DNA of 64,000 nt from Clostridia bacterium (GTDB taxonomy: Bacteria; Bacillota; Clostridia; Oscillospirales; CAG-272): assembly GCA_017621415.1 (NCBI GenBank), contig JAGATD010000044.1, forward strand, positions 1 to 64,000, in the 5' to 3' direction. This document shows, piece after piece, positions 36,584-46,184 of the stretch; position 1 is the first letter of the stretch; each line of letters starts with the position of its first letter. The translations under genes were made by a program, and so were the position numbers. The notes under the pieces are model-generated. The model was not told the origin of the DNA and searched no databases. It saw nothing but the letters and a program-made list of their open reading frames with translations.

Positions 36584-37357
36584 TCACTTTATAATTATCA
36601 AATTATCTCTTATAGCCTTGCTTGCAGCCAAGGACGGCTGAAGCTTGTATGTAAGCTCGTTATAATGCTCAACGCAAAGACAAATATCCACACCGAAAGC
36701 AATTCCGATCTGTCTTACCGTATAAGAATATTTTCCTCCCGAAAGATAAATAAGAGGCTGCTTTATCTCTCTTTTTATCTTTTGTATTACAGCGAGATTT
36801 GAAATAAGCTCTTCCTCTGTTTCCGCCTTGGTAACAATCTTTACAACATCGGCGCCGCGTCTTACCTGCTCTTTTGCCTGCCTTAATATTTCCTCTTCGC
36901 CAAGATATGTAAGGTGGTGAACAGAATAAAGCACCTCACCGCCCATCGAGTGTATCTTATCGGCAAGCGCCATTTGACGTTTTATGACCTCAGGGTCATC
37001 AGAAAATCCGCCCGGTACCTTACCGAACATATCGCACATAATATCACAAAGCACAACACCGTATTCAAGAGCGCACTCAGCAGCCAAAAGAAGATACTCT
37101 GCGCACTCCTCATGAGTAAAGCCCGCGCTGTTCACCTCAGGATAAGAATAGAGATAAACAGGTCTGCCTGCGCACATTTTAAAAATCTCTGAAAGGTCCT
37201 CTTTATTCCTATGCTCCTTTTTAAGAAAACCAAGCCCAAATCCCAACGCGTCAGCACCGCCGTAGAGCGAGTTTGCAACAAATGCCTGGGCACTTTTCAC
37301 AGTTTCCTCGGTAACCATAGATACAAGTGTCGGTTTTTTATTATCGGTAAATCCCAT
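36584..37357 (-). CDS. Type I 3-dehydroquinate dehydratase-like protein
   Basis: 257 residues with the TIM-barrel pattern of type I DHQases: glutamate in YSYPEVNSAG (about 78), histidine in YSVHHL (about 145) and the Schiff-base lysine in GADVVKIVTKAETEEE (about 172), then YLSGGKYSYTVRQIGIAFG. All three catalytic residues appear kept, but surrounding sequence differs from housekeeping AroD, and no shikimate genes are near. As head of an AraC-controlled operon with SDR and hydrolase genes, it more likely serves breakdown of a cyclic or polyol acid. GGAGGTGA precedes the ATG. Confidence 0.78.
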   Translation of the reverse strand: MGFTDNKKPTLVSMVTEETVKSAQAFVANSLYGGADALGFGLGFLKKEHRNKEDLSEIFKMCAGRPVYLYSYPEVNSAGFTHEECAEYLLLAAECALEYGVVLCDIMCDMFGKVPGGFSDDPEVIKRQMALADKIHSMGGEVLYSVHHLTYLGEEEILRQAKEQVRRGADVVKIVTKAETEEELISNLAVIQKIKREIKQPLIYLSGGKYSYTVRQIGIAFGVDICLCVEHYNELTYKLQPSLAASKAIRDNLIIIK

Positions 37358-37389
37358 TTAAATCACCTCCATGCATATTTGTTGTTTTG

Positions 37390-37418
37390 ATTATATCCCT
37401 TTTCTTCGATTATAGCAA
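37390..37418 (-). promoter_or_regulatory. Promoter of the dehydroquinase-like operon
   Basis: TTGCTA (37418-37413), 17-bp spacer, TATAAT (37395-37390) on the minus strand. The gap to the AraC promoter (37472-37500) is only 54 bp, enough for a shared activator site; TTTTTGA and TCAAAAA face each other near 37443-37466. Confidence 0.65.
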
Positions 37419-37471
37419 TAGTAAAAGTAATACATTTTAACATTTTTGATACTAATATTTTCAAAAACATC

Positions 37472-37500
37472 TTGATATTTCTGTTAATATGTTTTAAAAT
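37472..37500 (+). promoter_or_regulatory. Promoter of the AraC-family regulator
   Basis: TTGATA (37472-37477), 17-bp spacer, TAAAAT (37495-37500), 28 bases before the ATG. Confidence 0.65.
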
Positions 37501-37527
37501 AGTATTGAAAAGCGAGGTGACATTGCT

Positions 37528-38274
37528 ATGCTTCAAAACGACATTACACTTACTTCAATACTAGGAGTTTTAATAATTCCGGCAAACAAAGACCGATACC
37601 TCGAAATAACAAACCGTCCCTGCTACGGGCTTTCTTTCTGTATGGATGATGGATGCATTGTTTATAATAAATCAGGCGCTGTAACAAGGTCAACAAAAAA
37701 TACAGCCGTTATTCTGCCTATGGGGCAAAGCTACACACTGCGCAACGAGGAGGGCGGCAACTTCCCTATAATTAATTTTTTGTGCGAGGAGTCTTTTACT
37801 AAGGATTTTATTGAGATTAAGTTAAAAAATCCTGAAATATACTTAAAAGAATTTGAAAAACTGAGAGCGGCTTGGCTCACAGGCGGTGACAAGGCAAGGC
37901 TTTATTCGCTCTTTTACGGTATAATCTCACGGCTAGGAGCAGAAAACGAGCCTATGCACCCGATACTTTCAAAATCTATAAGATTTATTTATGAGAACCT
38001 AAGCAACCCCAATTTAACAAATACATGTCTTTCCGAAAAAGCAAAGGTAAGCGAGGTATATTTCAGGCGTCTGTTTAAGGAGCATTTTGGTACAACTCCA
38101 AAGCAATATATCCTAAATACACGGATTGAAGAGGCAAAAAGACTGCTAAGCGAGGGCATAAGCTCTATATCGGGCATTTCCGCAGCCTGCGGCTTTTCCA
38201 GCGTTTATCACTTCAGCAGAGCTTTTAAGCTTTCGACAGGCATGACACCCACAGAATACGAAAGGCAAAGTTGA
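37528..38274 (+). CDS. AraC-family transcriptional regulator
   Basis: 248 residues. N-terminal cupin-like sensor region (about 1-140) and C-terminal double helix-turn-helix: CLSEKAKVSEVYFRRLFKEH (about 170-190) and ISAACGFSSVYHFSRAFK (about 218-235), ending TGMTPTEY as in AraC proteins. GAGGTGA lies 8 bases before the ATG. It is divergent from the dehydroquinase-like operon and so is its probable activator. Its TGA stop lies inside the -35 box of glpK. Confidence 0.93.
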   Translation: MLQNDITLTSILGVLIIPANKDRYLEITNRPCYGLSFCMDDGCIVYNKSGAVTRSTKNTAVILPMGQSYTLRNEEGGNFPIINFLCEESFTKDFIEIKLKNPEIYLKEFEKLRAAWLTGGDKARLYSLFYGIISRLGAENEPMHPILSKSIRFIYENLSNPNLTNTCLSEKAKVSEVYFRRLFKEHFGTTPKQYILNTRIEEAKRLLSEGISSISGISAACGFSSVYHFSRAFKLSTGMTPTEYERQS

Positions 38275-38299
38275 CAAGAGCCTTTATTTTTGATATAAT
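38271..38299 (+). promoter_or_regulatory. Promoter of glpK
   Basis: TTGACA (38271-38276), 17-bp spacer, TATAAT (38294-38299). The -35 box contains the stop codon of the AraC gene, so glpK is separately transcribed. Confidence 0.85.
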
Positions 38300-38322
38300 T
38301 TTATAAAAAAGGAATTTGTGTT

Positions 38323-39816
38323 ATGAAAAAATATATAATGGCGCTAGACCAGGGCACAACAAGCTCAAGATGTATACTTTTTGAGAAAAACGGCAACATC
38401 GCAAGCCTTGTTCAGCGTGAATTTCCTCAGATATTTCCTAAAGAGGGCTGGGTCGAGCATGACCCGATGACAATTTGGTCAACACAGATTGCAGCCCTTA
38501 CCGAAGCCTTTTTAAAGCTTGGTACAACTTGGGACGAGGTTGCGGGAATAGGAATAACAAACCAGCGCGAAACGGTTGTTCTCTGGGACAGAAAGACAGG
38601 AATTCCCGTATATAACGCTATTGTTTGGCAATGCAGACGTACCGCAGATTATTGCAAGTCTCTTGAAAAGGAAGGCTACGCAAAGCTGATTAAGGAAAAA
38701 ACAGGACTCCTTCTTGACCCTTATTTTTCCGCGTCAAAGGTTGCCTGGATTCTCAATAACGTGGATGGTGTAAGAGAGCGAGCTGAGAGAGGCGAAATTT
38801 GCTTTGGTACAATTGACTCCTGGCTTATATACAACCTCACAGGCGGCAAGGTTCACGCAACCGATTATTCAAACGCGTCAAGAACCATGCTCTTTAACAT
38901 CACTTCTCTGACCTGGGATAAGGAGCTGTTAAAGCTGTTTAATATTCCGGAAGAAATTCTGCCCGAGGTTTATCCCTCGTCTCACATTTACGGCTACACC
39001 GACCCAAAGATATTCGGAGCCTCGCTTCCTATCGCAGGTGTTTGCGGCGACCAGCAGGCGGCTCTTTTCGGTCAGTGCAGATTTTGTGAGGGTGAATTAA
39101 AAAACACCTATGGAACAGGCGCATTTCTCCTTATGAACACAGGCGAAGCTCCAAAATTCAGCGAGCTTGGGCTTATCACAACAATAGCCTGGGGTCTTGC
39201 GGGAAAGGTTTATTATGCTCTTGAGGGCTCGGTATTTGCCTGCGGCGCAGCAATACAGTGGTTAAGAGACGGTCTTAAGCTTATAGACTCGGCTGCAGAC
39301 AGTGAATATTATGCTAAAAAGGTTAAGGACTCGGGCGGAGTTGTGGTTGTACCCGCCTTTGCGGGTCTTGGCGCTCCCTGGTGGGACCCTTATGCCAGAG
39401 GAACTATCATAGGTATTACAAGAGCCACAACCAAAAATCATATTATAAGAGCTACTCTTGAGTCGATGGCATACCAAACTGCAGATGTTATCTACCTTAT
39501 GGAGACCGAAACAGGCATTAATGTAAAGGAGCTTGCGGTTGACGGCGGTGCGTCAAGCAACAATCTGCTTCTCGACTTTCAGGCAAACATTTTAGGCAAG
39601 CCTGTTGAGCGCCCGGAATGCATTGAGTCAACCGCCCTTGGCGCAGCCTACCTTGCCGGTCTTGCAACAGGATATTACTCATCTCTTGACGAAATAAAGA
39701 AAAACAGAAAAACAGAAAAAACCTTTGAACCATACGAAACCGAAGAATGGCGCAAGTCTAATATGCTAAGGTGGCGCAAAGGTGCGCACAGAAGTCTTGA
39801 CTGGGAAAAATTCTAA
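38323..39816 (+). CDS. glpK: Glycerol kinase
   Basis: 497 residues, phosphorylates glycerol to glycerol 3-phosphate. FGGY-family ATPase core: [12 protein letters not shown] at the N-terminus, [10 protein letters not shown] (about 81-90), the [10 protein letters not shown] loop (about 246) and C-terminal [18 protein letters not shown]. Length and motifs are typical of GlpK rather than other FGGY sugar kinases. No glycerol facilitator or glpD is adjacent. AAGGAA lies before the ATG. Confidence 0.95.
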   Translation: MKKYIMALDQGTTSSRCILFEKNGNIASLVQREFPQIFPKEGWVEHDPMTIWSTQIAALTEAFLKLGTTWDEVAGIGITNQRETVVLWDRKTGIPVYNAIVWQCRRTADYCKSLEKEGYAKLIKEKTGLLLDPYFSASKVAWILNNVDGVRERAERGEICFGTIDSWLIYNLTGGKVHATDYSNASRTMLFNITSLTWDKELLKLFNIPEEILPEVYPSSHIYGYTDPKIFGASLPIAGVCGDQQAALFGQCRFCEGELKNTYGTGAFLLMNTGEAPKFSELGLITTIAWGLAGKVYYALEGSVFACGAAIQWLRDGLKLIDSAADSEYYAKKVKDSGGVVVVPAFAGLGAPWWDPYARGTIIGITRATTKNHIIRATLESMAYQTADVIYLMETETGINVKELAVDGGASSNNLLLDFQANILGKPVERPECIESTALGAAYLAGLATGYYSSLDEIKKNRKTEKTFEPYETEEWRKSNMLRWRKGAHRSLDWEKF

Positions 39817-39826
39817 AAATCAGCAC

Positions 39827-39864
39827 AAAAAAACGAGCAGATTAATTTTCCGCTCGTTTTTTTG
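39827..39864. terminator. Bidirectional terminator between glpK and the lipoprotein gene
   Basis: AAAAAACGAGC pairs with GCTCGTTTTTT (39852-39863) around a 13-base loop; A- and T-runs serve both strands of this convergent pair. Confidence 0.88.
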
Positions 39865-39875
39865 ATTAAAAACCG

Positions 39876-42059
39876 TTAGTTAGGTCCATCTTTTACCACA
39901 TATTCACTCTTTAACATTATGTCAATAAATCTCAAAGCATCGCCGGGTGAATTCATCGGTACATCGGCAACAAGATTAAAGCCAAATAATGCCGCCAGAG
40001 CATTTCCGAGGCTCATTGTTGAGCAGGAAATAGCATCAATATCACTTAGATTATCTGAGGAAATTGCGACCTTAAGCCCACCCTGCCATGTAGGTGTGCT
40101 GAAATCAATCGCGTGGCCGAATCCACCGTCGCTCTTCTTAAACGCAAGTATGCTTTTTATGCTTTTTTCAATAGCAACCGCAGCATATGCCTTTGTTTCG
40201 CCTGTTTGTTCATTTATTACCACAGGGCGCAACAGTCCGTCGTTAATTAGTTTAATCAACTCTTCCTTATCTTCGCCCTCATAATAATTCTTGATATTGC
40301 TTCTTAAGCTGTTAAGCGACGACCACACGTTATAAATAACAAGAATGTTCCCCTTTACAGGCTCGTCGCTGTTTATGCCGAGAAGCAGGCTCTCTGCCGC
40401 CTCCCTTGCCTTTGGGTAGGCTATTTTCATTTCATTGTATCTGCCAATTCCTTTAAAGAAGCCGTTGGAATTCTGATAGCCCCATCCGCCAAAAAAGCCG
40501 TCGTAAACAGGATTGCCGTCACCGTCATAGTTATTAGTAACCTTGCCGAAAAGTCCCGCGGAATTGATATTATCGTTCATCCACCTGATAAGAATTTCGT
40601 TTAATGTTTCTCCATTATACAAAGCCATAGACTTTGAGCCGTAATTTATAACAGTATCGTCACCTGCATATCCGCCAAGCTTTTCAGAACGGTCGGAAAT
40701 AATTGATGCGGCAGATGATGTATTGCTTATTGCGGTATATGGGTTATTATACGGGTCCTTAGCGAGAAGCCATTCGATAAATGACACGTGGCTCTCAAAG
40801 GGCTCGGTTCCGCTTGCAAGCGACAAAAGCCTTGATACAGCTGTGGGCATGGGCTCGGTGAAGCTTTCCTTAAACGAGGTAGGAAGAGCATCTGCCCTGT
40901 AAATTATAGGCTTTTCAGCCACGGTAACAAGCCCTGCCTCAACAAGTGATGCCCAATATTTCTCGCCGTCAATTCCGTCGCCTGTAACACCGCCCACACT
41001 GTACGTAGGCTTTTCTCCAAGCCTGTCAAGGAGTCCAAGGCATGCGCCACGGTCTCTGCCGAGACGGTTAGAATCTATCGACACTTTTGGCATCTGAGAG
41101 ACATAAAACTCTCCGTCTGTACCCTGAATACTTTTTATATAATAAACAATTTTATATTTTGCAATATCCGGAAGCAGGTATCTGACTCCCATTCCGTTAA
41201 GCATTCCTGTGTTAAAAACATAGCTTAAAGCCATGGATGTAGCCTCGGGTATCGGATATATTCCCTCTGCCCTCTTACCTGAGGCAGACGCATAAAAAAG
41301 TCCGGTTGCGGTGTCGTAATTATTTGCAATAAGGTCCACTATCTCGTCGGTAAACATTGTTTCAAAAAAGCTTCTGAATGCCAGGTAAACATCCTCATCA
41401 CCTATTTTGTTTTTTATATTCTGCCAACGAATTTCATCATTTTCTTTATCTAGCTTATCCTGAAGCTCAATAAGGTTTAAGGTTCCCGACGTTACAACGC
41501 CTCTTTCAAATAGAACAGACTCCTTTCCTTTAATACATTCGTCAAAGAAAATATCCGCAACATAAGATGCTATCTGAAGCGAGGTTAACTCATTTTTATC
41601 AAAGGCTATTGCAACCTTGCCGCTATCGGCATAAACAAGATATCTCAGGTCGGTTACGGGAGACGCACTTGTCAGCTTTTCAAGCTCCTGATAAGCCTTA
41701 AGCGAGGTCTCACGCTCCGGAATATAACCAACGGTAACCTCATTATCGCTCTTTACACTATAATACCCATAATATGCATATCCGTCATCACCTATAACAG
41801 CATCTTCAAGATTATAAAGGAGCTTATATGCCGCATCGGTGCTATCCGAATCGGGAGAGGAAATAAACATAATTTCCGAATCCGAACAAAAATAGGTCTG
41901 CCCATCATTAAGCACGATATTTTCCCCTCCGTTATCTTCTTCATTATCCTTACCGTTTTCAGACGAGTCGGGATTGTTATTTACACTAATGTGACATGAT
42001 GTGAACAAAAGCGCAAGAGATAATATAAATGCAAATATTAAAAAGCTGCTTTGCTTCAT
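39876..42059 (-). CDS. Large lipoprotein with alpha/alpha-toroid-like repeats
   Basis: 727 residues, surface lipoprotein: hydrophobic signal ending LLFTSC, with Cys as lipidation site, then an Asp/Asn/Glu-rich linker. Later segments such as YDTATGLFYASASG (about 250), GGWGYQNSNGFFKG (about 520) and KSDGGFGHA (about 640) resemble the aromatic/glycine turns of prenyltransferase/terpene-cyclase alpha-alpha toroids. I do not recognise a named family and see no catalytic motif. ATG 42059 is set by AGGAGG 7 bases upstream. Single gene with a TATAAT-type promoter close before it. Confidence 0.72.
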   Translation of the reverse strand: MKQSSFLIFAFILSLALLFTSCHISVNNNPDSSENGKDNEEDNGGENIVLNDGQTYFCSDSEIMFISSPDSDSTDAAYKLLYNLEDAVIGDDGYAYYGYYSVKSDNEVTVGYIPERETSLKAYQELEKLTSASPVTDLRYLVYADSGKVAIAFDKNELTSLQIASYVADIFFDECIKGKESVLFERGVVTSGTLNLIELQDKLDKENDEIRWQNIKNKIGDEDVYLAFRSFFETMFTDEIVDLIANNYDTATGLFYASASGKRAEGIYPIPEATSMALSYVFNTGMLNGMGVRYLLPDIAKYKIVYYIKSIQGTDGEFYVSQMPKVSIDSNRLGRDRGACLGLLDRLGEKPTYSVGGVTGDGIDGEKYWASLVEAGLVTVAEKPIIYRADALPTSFKESFTEPMPTAVSRLLSLASGTEPFESHVSFIEWLLAKDPYNNPYTAISNTSSAASIISDRSEKLGGYAGDDTVINYGSKSMALYNGETLNEILIRWMNDNINSAGLFGKVTNNYDGDGNPVYDGFFGGWGYQNSNGFFKGIGRYNEMKIAYPKAREAAESLLLGINSDEPVKGNILVIYNVWSSLNSLRSNIKNYYEGEDKEELIKLINDGLLRPVVINEQTGETKAYAAVAIEKSIKSILAFKKSDGGFGHAIDFSTPTWQGGLKVAISSDNLSDIDAISCSTMSLGNALAALFGFNLVADVPMNSPGDALRFIDIMLKSEYVVKDGPN

Positions 42060-42141
42060 ATTTATGCCTCCTAGCAAAAAGTAACTAAATAGTTCCTAAT
42101 ATAATTATATAACACAAAAAGCGCAAATGCAAGTATTTTAA

Positions 42142-42188
42142 CAAAAAACTCCCTTTTGCCCGCAAAGACACAAGGGAATTTTTTTCTT
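42142..42188 (-). terminator. Terminator of rsmA
   Basis: On the minus strand TTCCCTT and AAGGGAG enclose a 15- to 17-base loop, followed by TTTTTTG. Located right after the rsmA stop. Confidence 0.7.
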
Positions 42189-43048
42189 TATTTCAATGAA
42201 TAAAGCTTGTTTGAAAGCTCGACAAAATCGAAGGTAGAAAGTCTTTCGCCACGAATTTTCGGGTCAAAGCCGCACATTTTGATAGCCTCGGCAATAGTTT
42301 CCTTTGAATAGCCTCGAAGCTTTGCGGAAAGCGCATTCTCAAGAGTTTTTCTTCTCATCTCAAATGCCGCTTTAATGCAGTCACGGAATAGCCCCTCATC
42401 CTTTATATCAAACGGACACTCGGGGTACAAATCTATTCTTACGACCGCGCTGTCAACCTTTGGCGCAGGAACAAAACAGCCTGCCGACACCTTAAACAGC
42501 TTTTTTACCGTGCCGTAGTAGCCGAGAACAGCAGTAATAGCTCCGTAATCGGCAGAGCCCTCCTTTGCGACAAGGCGGGAGGCAACCTCGTTCTGAACCA
42601 TTACGGTTATAGAGGAAAACCTAACGCCCGATTCAACAAGGCGCATAAGAATAGGCGTTGTTATATAATAAGGAAGATTTGCGCAGACCGAAACAGGACC
42701 GCCCTCGGAGTACTCATTTACAAGAGCTTCAAGGTCCACTTTCATAATATCGTCATTTATGACGGTTACATTATCGTAGTCGGCAAGGGTTTTGTCAAGA
42801 ACGGGAACAAGCCCTTTATCTATCTCAACGGCAACAACCTTACGGTACCTTAAAGCCAGCTCCTGCGTAAGACAGCCGATACCCGGACCTATCTCAAGTA
42901 TAAGGCTCTCAGGGTCAGATGCGCAATTATCGGCAATATCCTCGGGAATCATTCTGTTTGTAAGAAAGTTCTGACCAAACTCCTTACGGAATGTTATTCC
43001 GGCATCAGCCATCACGCTTTTAATAACCGAGAGATTGCATAAATCCAT
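42188..43048 (-). CDS. rsmA: 16S rRNA dimethyladenosine transferase RsmA (KsgA)
   Basis: 286 residues. Dimethylates the two adjacent adenines near the 3' end of 16S rRNA using SAM. Motifs: KEFGQNFLTN near 22, the SAM-binding EIGPGIGCLTQEL (about 52-64), and the catalytic NLPYYITTPIL (about 122-132). AAAGGAGC precedes the ATG. Single gene between the lipoprotein and a tRNA-Thr; the rnmV/yabG neighbours of Bacillus are absent. Confidence 0.97.
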   Translation of the reverse strand: MDLCNLSVIKSVMADAGITFRKEFGQNFLTNRMIPEDIADNCASDPESLILEIGPGIGCLTQELALRYRKVVAVEIDKGLVPVLDKTLADYDNVTVINDDIMKVDLEALVNEYSEGGPVSVCANLPYYITTPILMRLVESGVRFSSITVMVQNEVASRLVAKEGSADYGAITAVLGYYGTVKKLFKVSAGCFVPAPKVDSAVVRIDLYPECPFDIKDEGLFRDCIKAAFEMRRKTLENALSAKLRGYSKETIAEAIKMCGFDPKIRGERLSTFDFVELSNKLYSLK

Positions 43049-43065
43049 AGCCTGCTCCTTTCGAC

Positions 43066-43093
43066 TAAAAAAGCACCTCTTAATGAAGTGCTC
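43066..43093 (-). terminator. Terminator of tRNA-Thr
   Basis: AGCAC (43093-43089) pairs with GTGCT (43076-43072), followed by TTTTTTAG on the minus strand. Confidence 0.7.
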
Positions 43094-43096
43094 ATC

Positions 43097-43172
43097 TGGA
43101 GCTGATGACGGGACTTGAACCCGTGACCTGTTGATTACGAATCAACTGCTCTACCAACTGAGCCACATCAGC
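43097..43172 (-). tRNA. tRNA-Thr(CGT)
   Basis: Complete cloverleaf on the minus strand: acceptor GCTGATG with CATCAGC, anticodon stem GTTGA/TCAAC around loop TTCGTAA (anticodon CGT), T-arm with TTCAAGT, encoded CCA. Confidence 0.95.
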
Positions 43173-43236
43173 ATTTTTTACCTTGTTATTTTATCATTTT
43201 TTTGTCTGTTTGTCAATAGTTTCAGGGATTTTTATG

Positions 43237-43268
43237 TCATAAGCCGGGATAAAATTCTCCCGGCTTAT
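43237..43268. terminator. Hairpin after the small membrane protein gene
   Basis: AAGCCGGGA and TCCCGGCTT form a perfect 9-bp stem with an 8-base loop. The T-rich tract is short on both sides, so termination is plausible rather than certain. Confidence 0.55.
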
Positions 43269-43279
43269 TTTAGCTAACA

Positions 43280-43759
43280 CTACTTATGCTCATCAAGGGC
43301 CTTGAAAGTAAGCTTAAATGCTCTGAAAATATATCTTTTAATCAGCGGCTGCTTTTTAAACTCGGATTTAAAGAGTATAAAATCAAACGGTACAAGAAAA
43401 ATTGCCGTTATAGGTATTGCCGCCATTGTAACAGCCTGGTAAATTACTATACCAAGGAGCACAAGAAATATAAAATGATATATGGGAGCGGTAAGAATAA
43501 TCCCCTTGACCCCTGCGCGGCCATCCTTTTCCTTAACCGAGCCTATAAAATATGTTCCCTCAAGAAAGCCGTTATCCTTTGTTGGTCGCTCAGTCATCTC
43601 GCATTTAATCTTAATACGGTCTGCCTTGGTTTTTATGTGCATTTTAGGCTTTCCGTCGGTTAAATCGTAATTCTCAGCCGCAACAACAAGGTCGTTATTC
43701 AAGAGATTAGACATTAAAAGCTCCCTTGGCGCTTCGATATCATAATTAACAAACAACAT
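43280..43759 (-). CDS. Small membrane protein, YcxB-like pattern
   Basis: 159 residues with a soluble N-terminal half rich in beta-strand residues and a central pair of hydrophobic helices (about 88-108 and 111-130). The tail (LFKSEFKKQPLIKRYIFRAF) is basic. Order of parts is unlike classical YcxB, where the helices come first, so I leave the family open. It starts 3 bases after the mutS2 stop and is the last gene of that operon. No function can be assigned. Confidence 0.6.
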   Translation of the reverse strand: MLFVNYDIEAPRELLMSNLLNNDLVVAAENYDLTDGKPKMHIKTKADRIKIKCEMTERPTKDNGFLEGTYFIGSVKEKDGRAGVKGIILTAPIYHFIFLVLLGIVIYQAVTMAAIPITAIFLVPFDFILFKSEFKKQPLIKRYIFRAFKLTFKALDEHK

Positions 43760-43762
43760 ATC

Positions 43763-46162
43763 TTATCCAAGTGTCAGAACGGTGACACCCGCATCTCCCT
43801 CCCCGTATTCGCCATGGCGATAGGATTTTATTCTCTTATCAAATTTAAAGTATTTCCAAAGAGCTGCCCTCAGCGCGCCTGTGCCCTTACCGTGAATAAT
43901 TCTGACTGTTGGCATATTCATTAAAATTGCATCGTCAATATATTTATCCACAACAAACCAGGCGTCGTCGCCAATCATACCCCTTACATCAATCTCGGTT
44001 TTAAAGGATGTGGCAACAGTCTTTTTTACCTTACCCTCGCTGACTCTTTGGGGCTCTGAAATACCCGTATACTTTACGCCCTCCTCAAGAAGACGTATTT
44101 TATCCTCGGTAACCTTGGTTTTAAGAATACCCGATGTGACAGAAATCATGCCTTTTTTATCTTTAAGAGCGGTAACAACACCCTCCTTGGCAATTGTTGT
44201 AAGGTAGACCTTATCGCCAACCTTAAGCGCCCTTGGCAGCTTATAATCCTCGTCGAGAGCAACATCACGAATAGAAATGCCCTCCATAAGGCTCTCGCTC
44301 TCTCTAAAGCGGCGGCGCATTTCCTCTCTTGCCGAGGACATCATCTCGTTACGCTTTTCCTTGTCGTCCTGCTTCTTTAATTCTTCAAGCTGGCGGAATA
44401 TAAATTCGCTTGATGCTCTTGCGCTATCAAGAATCTGCTTAGCTTTAAGTGTCTGCTTTTGAATTTCTTCCTCGCTCTTTTTTATTTTGGCATTAAGCTC
44501 TGCCTCAGCGCGTGACTTGTATTCCTCGTATTCGCGGCGCAGCGCCTCAGCTCTGTCGCGCTCTTTTTCCATTGCCATACGGTCGGTATCAAGCCTTTCG
44601 ATAACCTCTTCAAAGCGCTTGTTATCCCGCTCTATAAGCCTGCTCGCTCTGGCTATTATCTCCTCATCTATTCCCAGCCTTTCGGATATGGCAAACGCAT
44701 TTGATTTACCCGGTGTACCTACAACAAGCTTATAGGTAGGTCTCAGAGTCTCAACATCAAACTCGCAGGATGCGTTCTGCACTCCCTTGGTTTCAAGAGC
44801 ATAGACCTTAAGCTCGGAGTAGTGGGTCGTCGCGGCAACAAGCGCTCCGCTTTCCGCCACCTTTTCAAGAATCGCGGTTGCTAAAGCCGCTCCCTCAACA
44901 GGGTCTGTGCCCGAGCCCAGCTCGTCAAAGAGGACAAGCGACCCTTCGCCCACTCTGCCGAGAATATCCGCCACATTCACCATATGAGATGAGAATGTGG
45001 AAAGAGATGCCTCAATACTCTGCTCGTCACCGATATCGGCTAAAATCTCGGAGAAGATTCCGAGTGTTGACCCCTCAAGCGCCGGAACCAGCAGTCCCGA
45101 CTGTGTCATAAGAGCAAAAAGACCCATGGTTTTAAGCGTTACGGTCTTACCGCCGGTGTTAGGTCCTGTAATAACGAGAGAATTGTACTCACCGCCAAGG
45201 CCTACATCTATAGGAACCACCTTTTCTCTGCTTATCAGAGGGTGTCTTGCCCTTTTTAAATCAATATAGGGCTTCTTAACAAGATTTATTTTCTCCGCTC
45301 TCATCTCAAGCGCCAGGGATGCCGCCGCAAAATAAAAAGCAATATCGGTTATGTTGTGATAATTTAATGTAATCAAAGACGAGCACTCAGCGCACTCGGC
45401 AGAAAGCGCCGATAAAATGCGCTCGATCTCGTGAGACTCGGCTGCGGCAAGGCTTTTTAACTCATTGTTCGCCTCAACAACCGCCATAGGCTCAACAAAA
45501 AGCGTAGCCCCCGAGCTTGATGTATCGTGAACAAGACCCTGCATCTCGTTTCTGTACTCGCTCTTAACAGGAACAACATATCTTCCGTTACGCATAGTTA
45601 CTATGTTTTCCTGAAGGTATTTAAGACGCACTCCACCCATATAGCTCTGAAGAGTGTCTTTGATTTTATTGTTTGTTATACGAATTTTACGTCTTATTTC
45701 CGCAAGCTCACGGCTAGCCTCATCTGCGATAAGGTCCTCTGAGAGAATAGACTTTGTTATTTTGTCTTCAAGAGGACGGTTTGTCAAAATACGTGAAAAC
45801 ACGCTGTCAAGGCTTGTTTCAAAGGGCTTGTCTATATTGATATAGTCAACAAGACCTCTTGCGCACCTTAAAATTGACGCAATTTCAATAAGCTCTGAGG
45901 GAGAAAGCACAGCCCCCTTATAGGCGCGCTCTGCGGAGGCAGTTACACGCTCGGATGCCGAAAAGGCAGGAAAGCCCTTAGCATTTATAAGCCTTCTTGC
46001 ATCATCCGTCTTAGACAGCCTGTCGAGAACGGTATCAAAATCATCAGAGGGCGACAATGCTCTGGCTCTTGCCTTTGCGCCGTCGGTTGATGCGTGATCG
46101 GCAAGCATCTCAATAATTTTATCAAATTCAAGAATTTTTAGTGTTTTTTCAGTACAGTGCAT
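43763..46162 (-). CDS. mutS2: Endonuclease MutS2
   Basis: 799 residues. MutS core and ATPase: ITGPNTGGKTVTLKT (P-loop, about 330-345), FDELGSGTDPVEGAAL and TTHYSEL, then a coiled coil and a C-terminal Smr nuclease domain (IDVRGMIGDDA, IIHGKGTGALR). MutS2 lacks the mismatch-recognition domain; it limits homologous recombination and, in Bacillus, also rescues collided ribosomes. ATG 46162 is set by AGAAAGG 7 bases upstream; the open frame beyond it overlaps recO and is not coding. It follows recO by 22 bases. Confidence 0.96.
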   Translation of the reverse strand: MHCTEKTLKILEFDKIIEMLADHASTDGAKARARALSPSDDFDTVLDRLSKTDDARRLINAKGFPAFSASERVTASAERAYKGAVLSPSELIEIASILRCARGLVDYINIDKPFETSLDSVFSRILTNRPLEDKITKSILSEDLIADEASRELAEIRRKIRITNNKIKDTLQSYMGGVRLKYLQENIVTMRNGRYVVPVKSEYRNEMQGLVHDTSSSGATLFVEPMAVVEANNELKSLAAAESHEIERILSALSAECAECSSLITLNYHNITDIAFYFAAASLALEMRAEKINLVKKPYIDLKRARHPLISREKVVPIDVGLGGEYNSLVITGPNTGGKTVTLKTMGLFALMTQSGLLVPALEGSTLGIFSEILADIGDEQSIEASLSTFSSHMVNVADILGRVGEGSLVLFDELGSGTDPVEGAALATAILEKVAESGALVAATTHYSELKVYALETKGVQNASCEFDVETLRPTYKLVVGTPGKSNAFAISERLGIDEEIIARASRLIERDNKRFEEVIERLDTDRMAMEKERDRAEALRREYEEYKSRAEAELNAKIKKSEEEIQKQTLKAKQILDSARASSEFIFRQLEELKKQDDKEKRNEMMSSAREEMRRRFRESESLMEGISIRDVALDEDYKLPRALKVGDKVYLTTIAKEGVVTALKDKKGMISVTSGILKTKVTEDKIRLLEEGVKYTGISEPQRVSEGKVKKTVATSFKTEIDVRGMIGDDAWFVVDKYIDDAILMNMPTVRIIHGKGTGALRAALWKYFKFDKRIKSYRHGEYGEGDAGVTVLTLG

Positions 46163-46184
46163 TAAAAAACCTTTCTTATAATTG

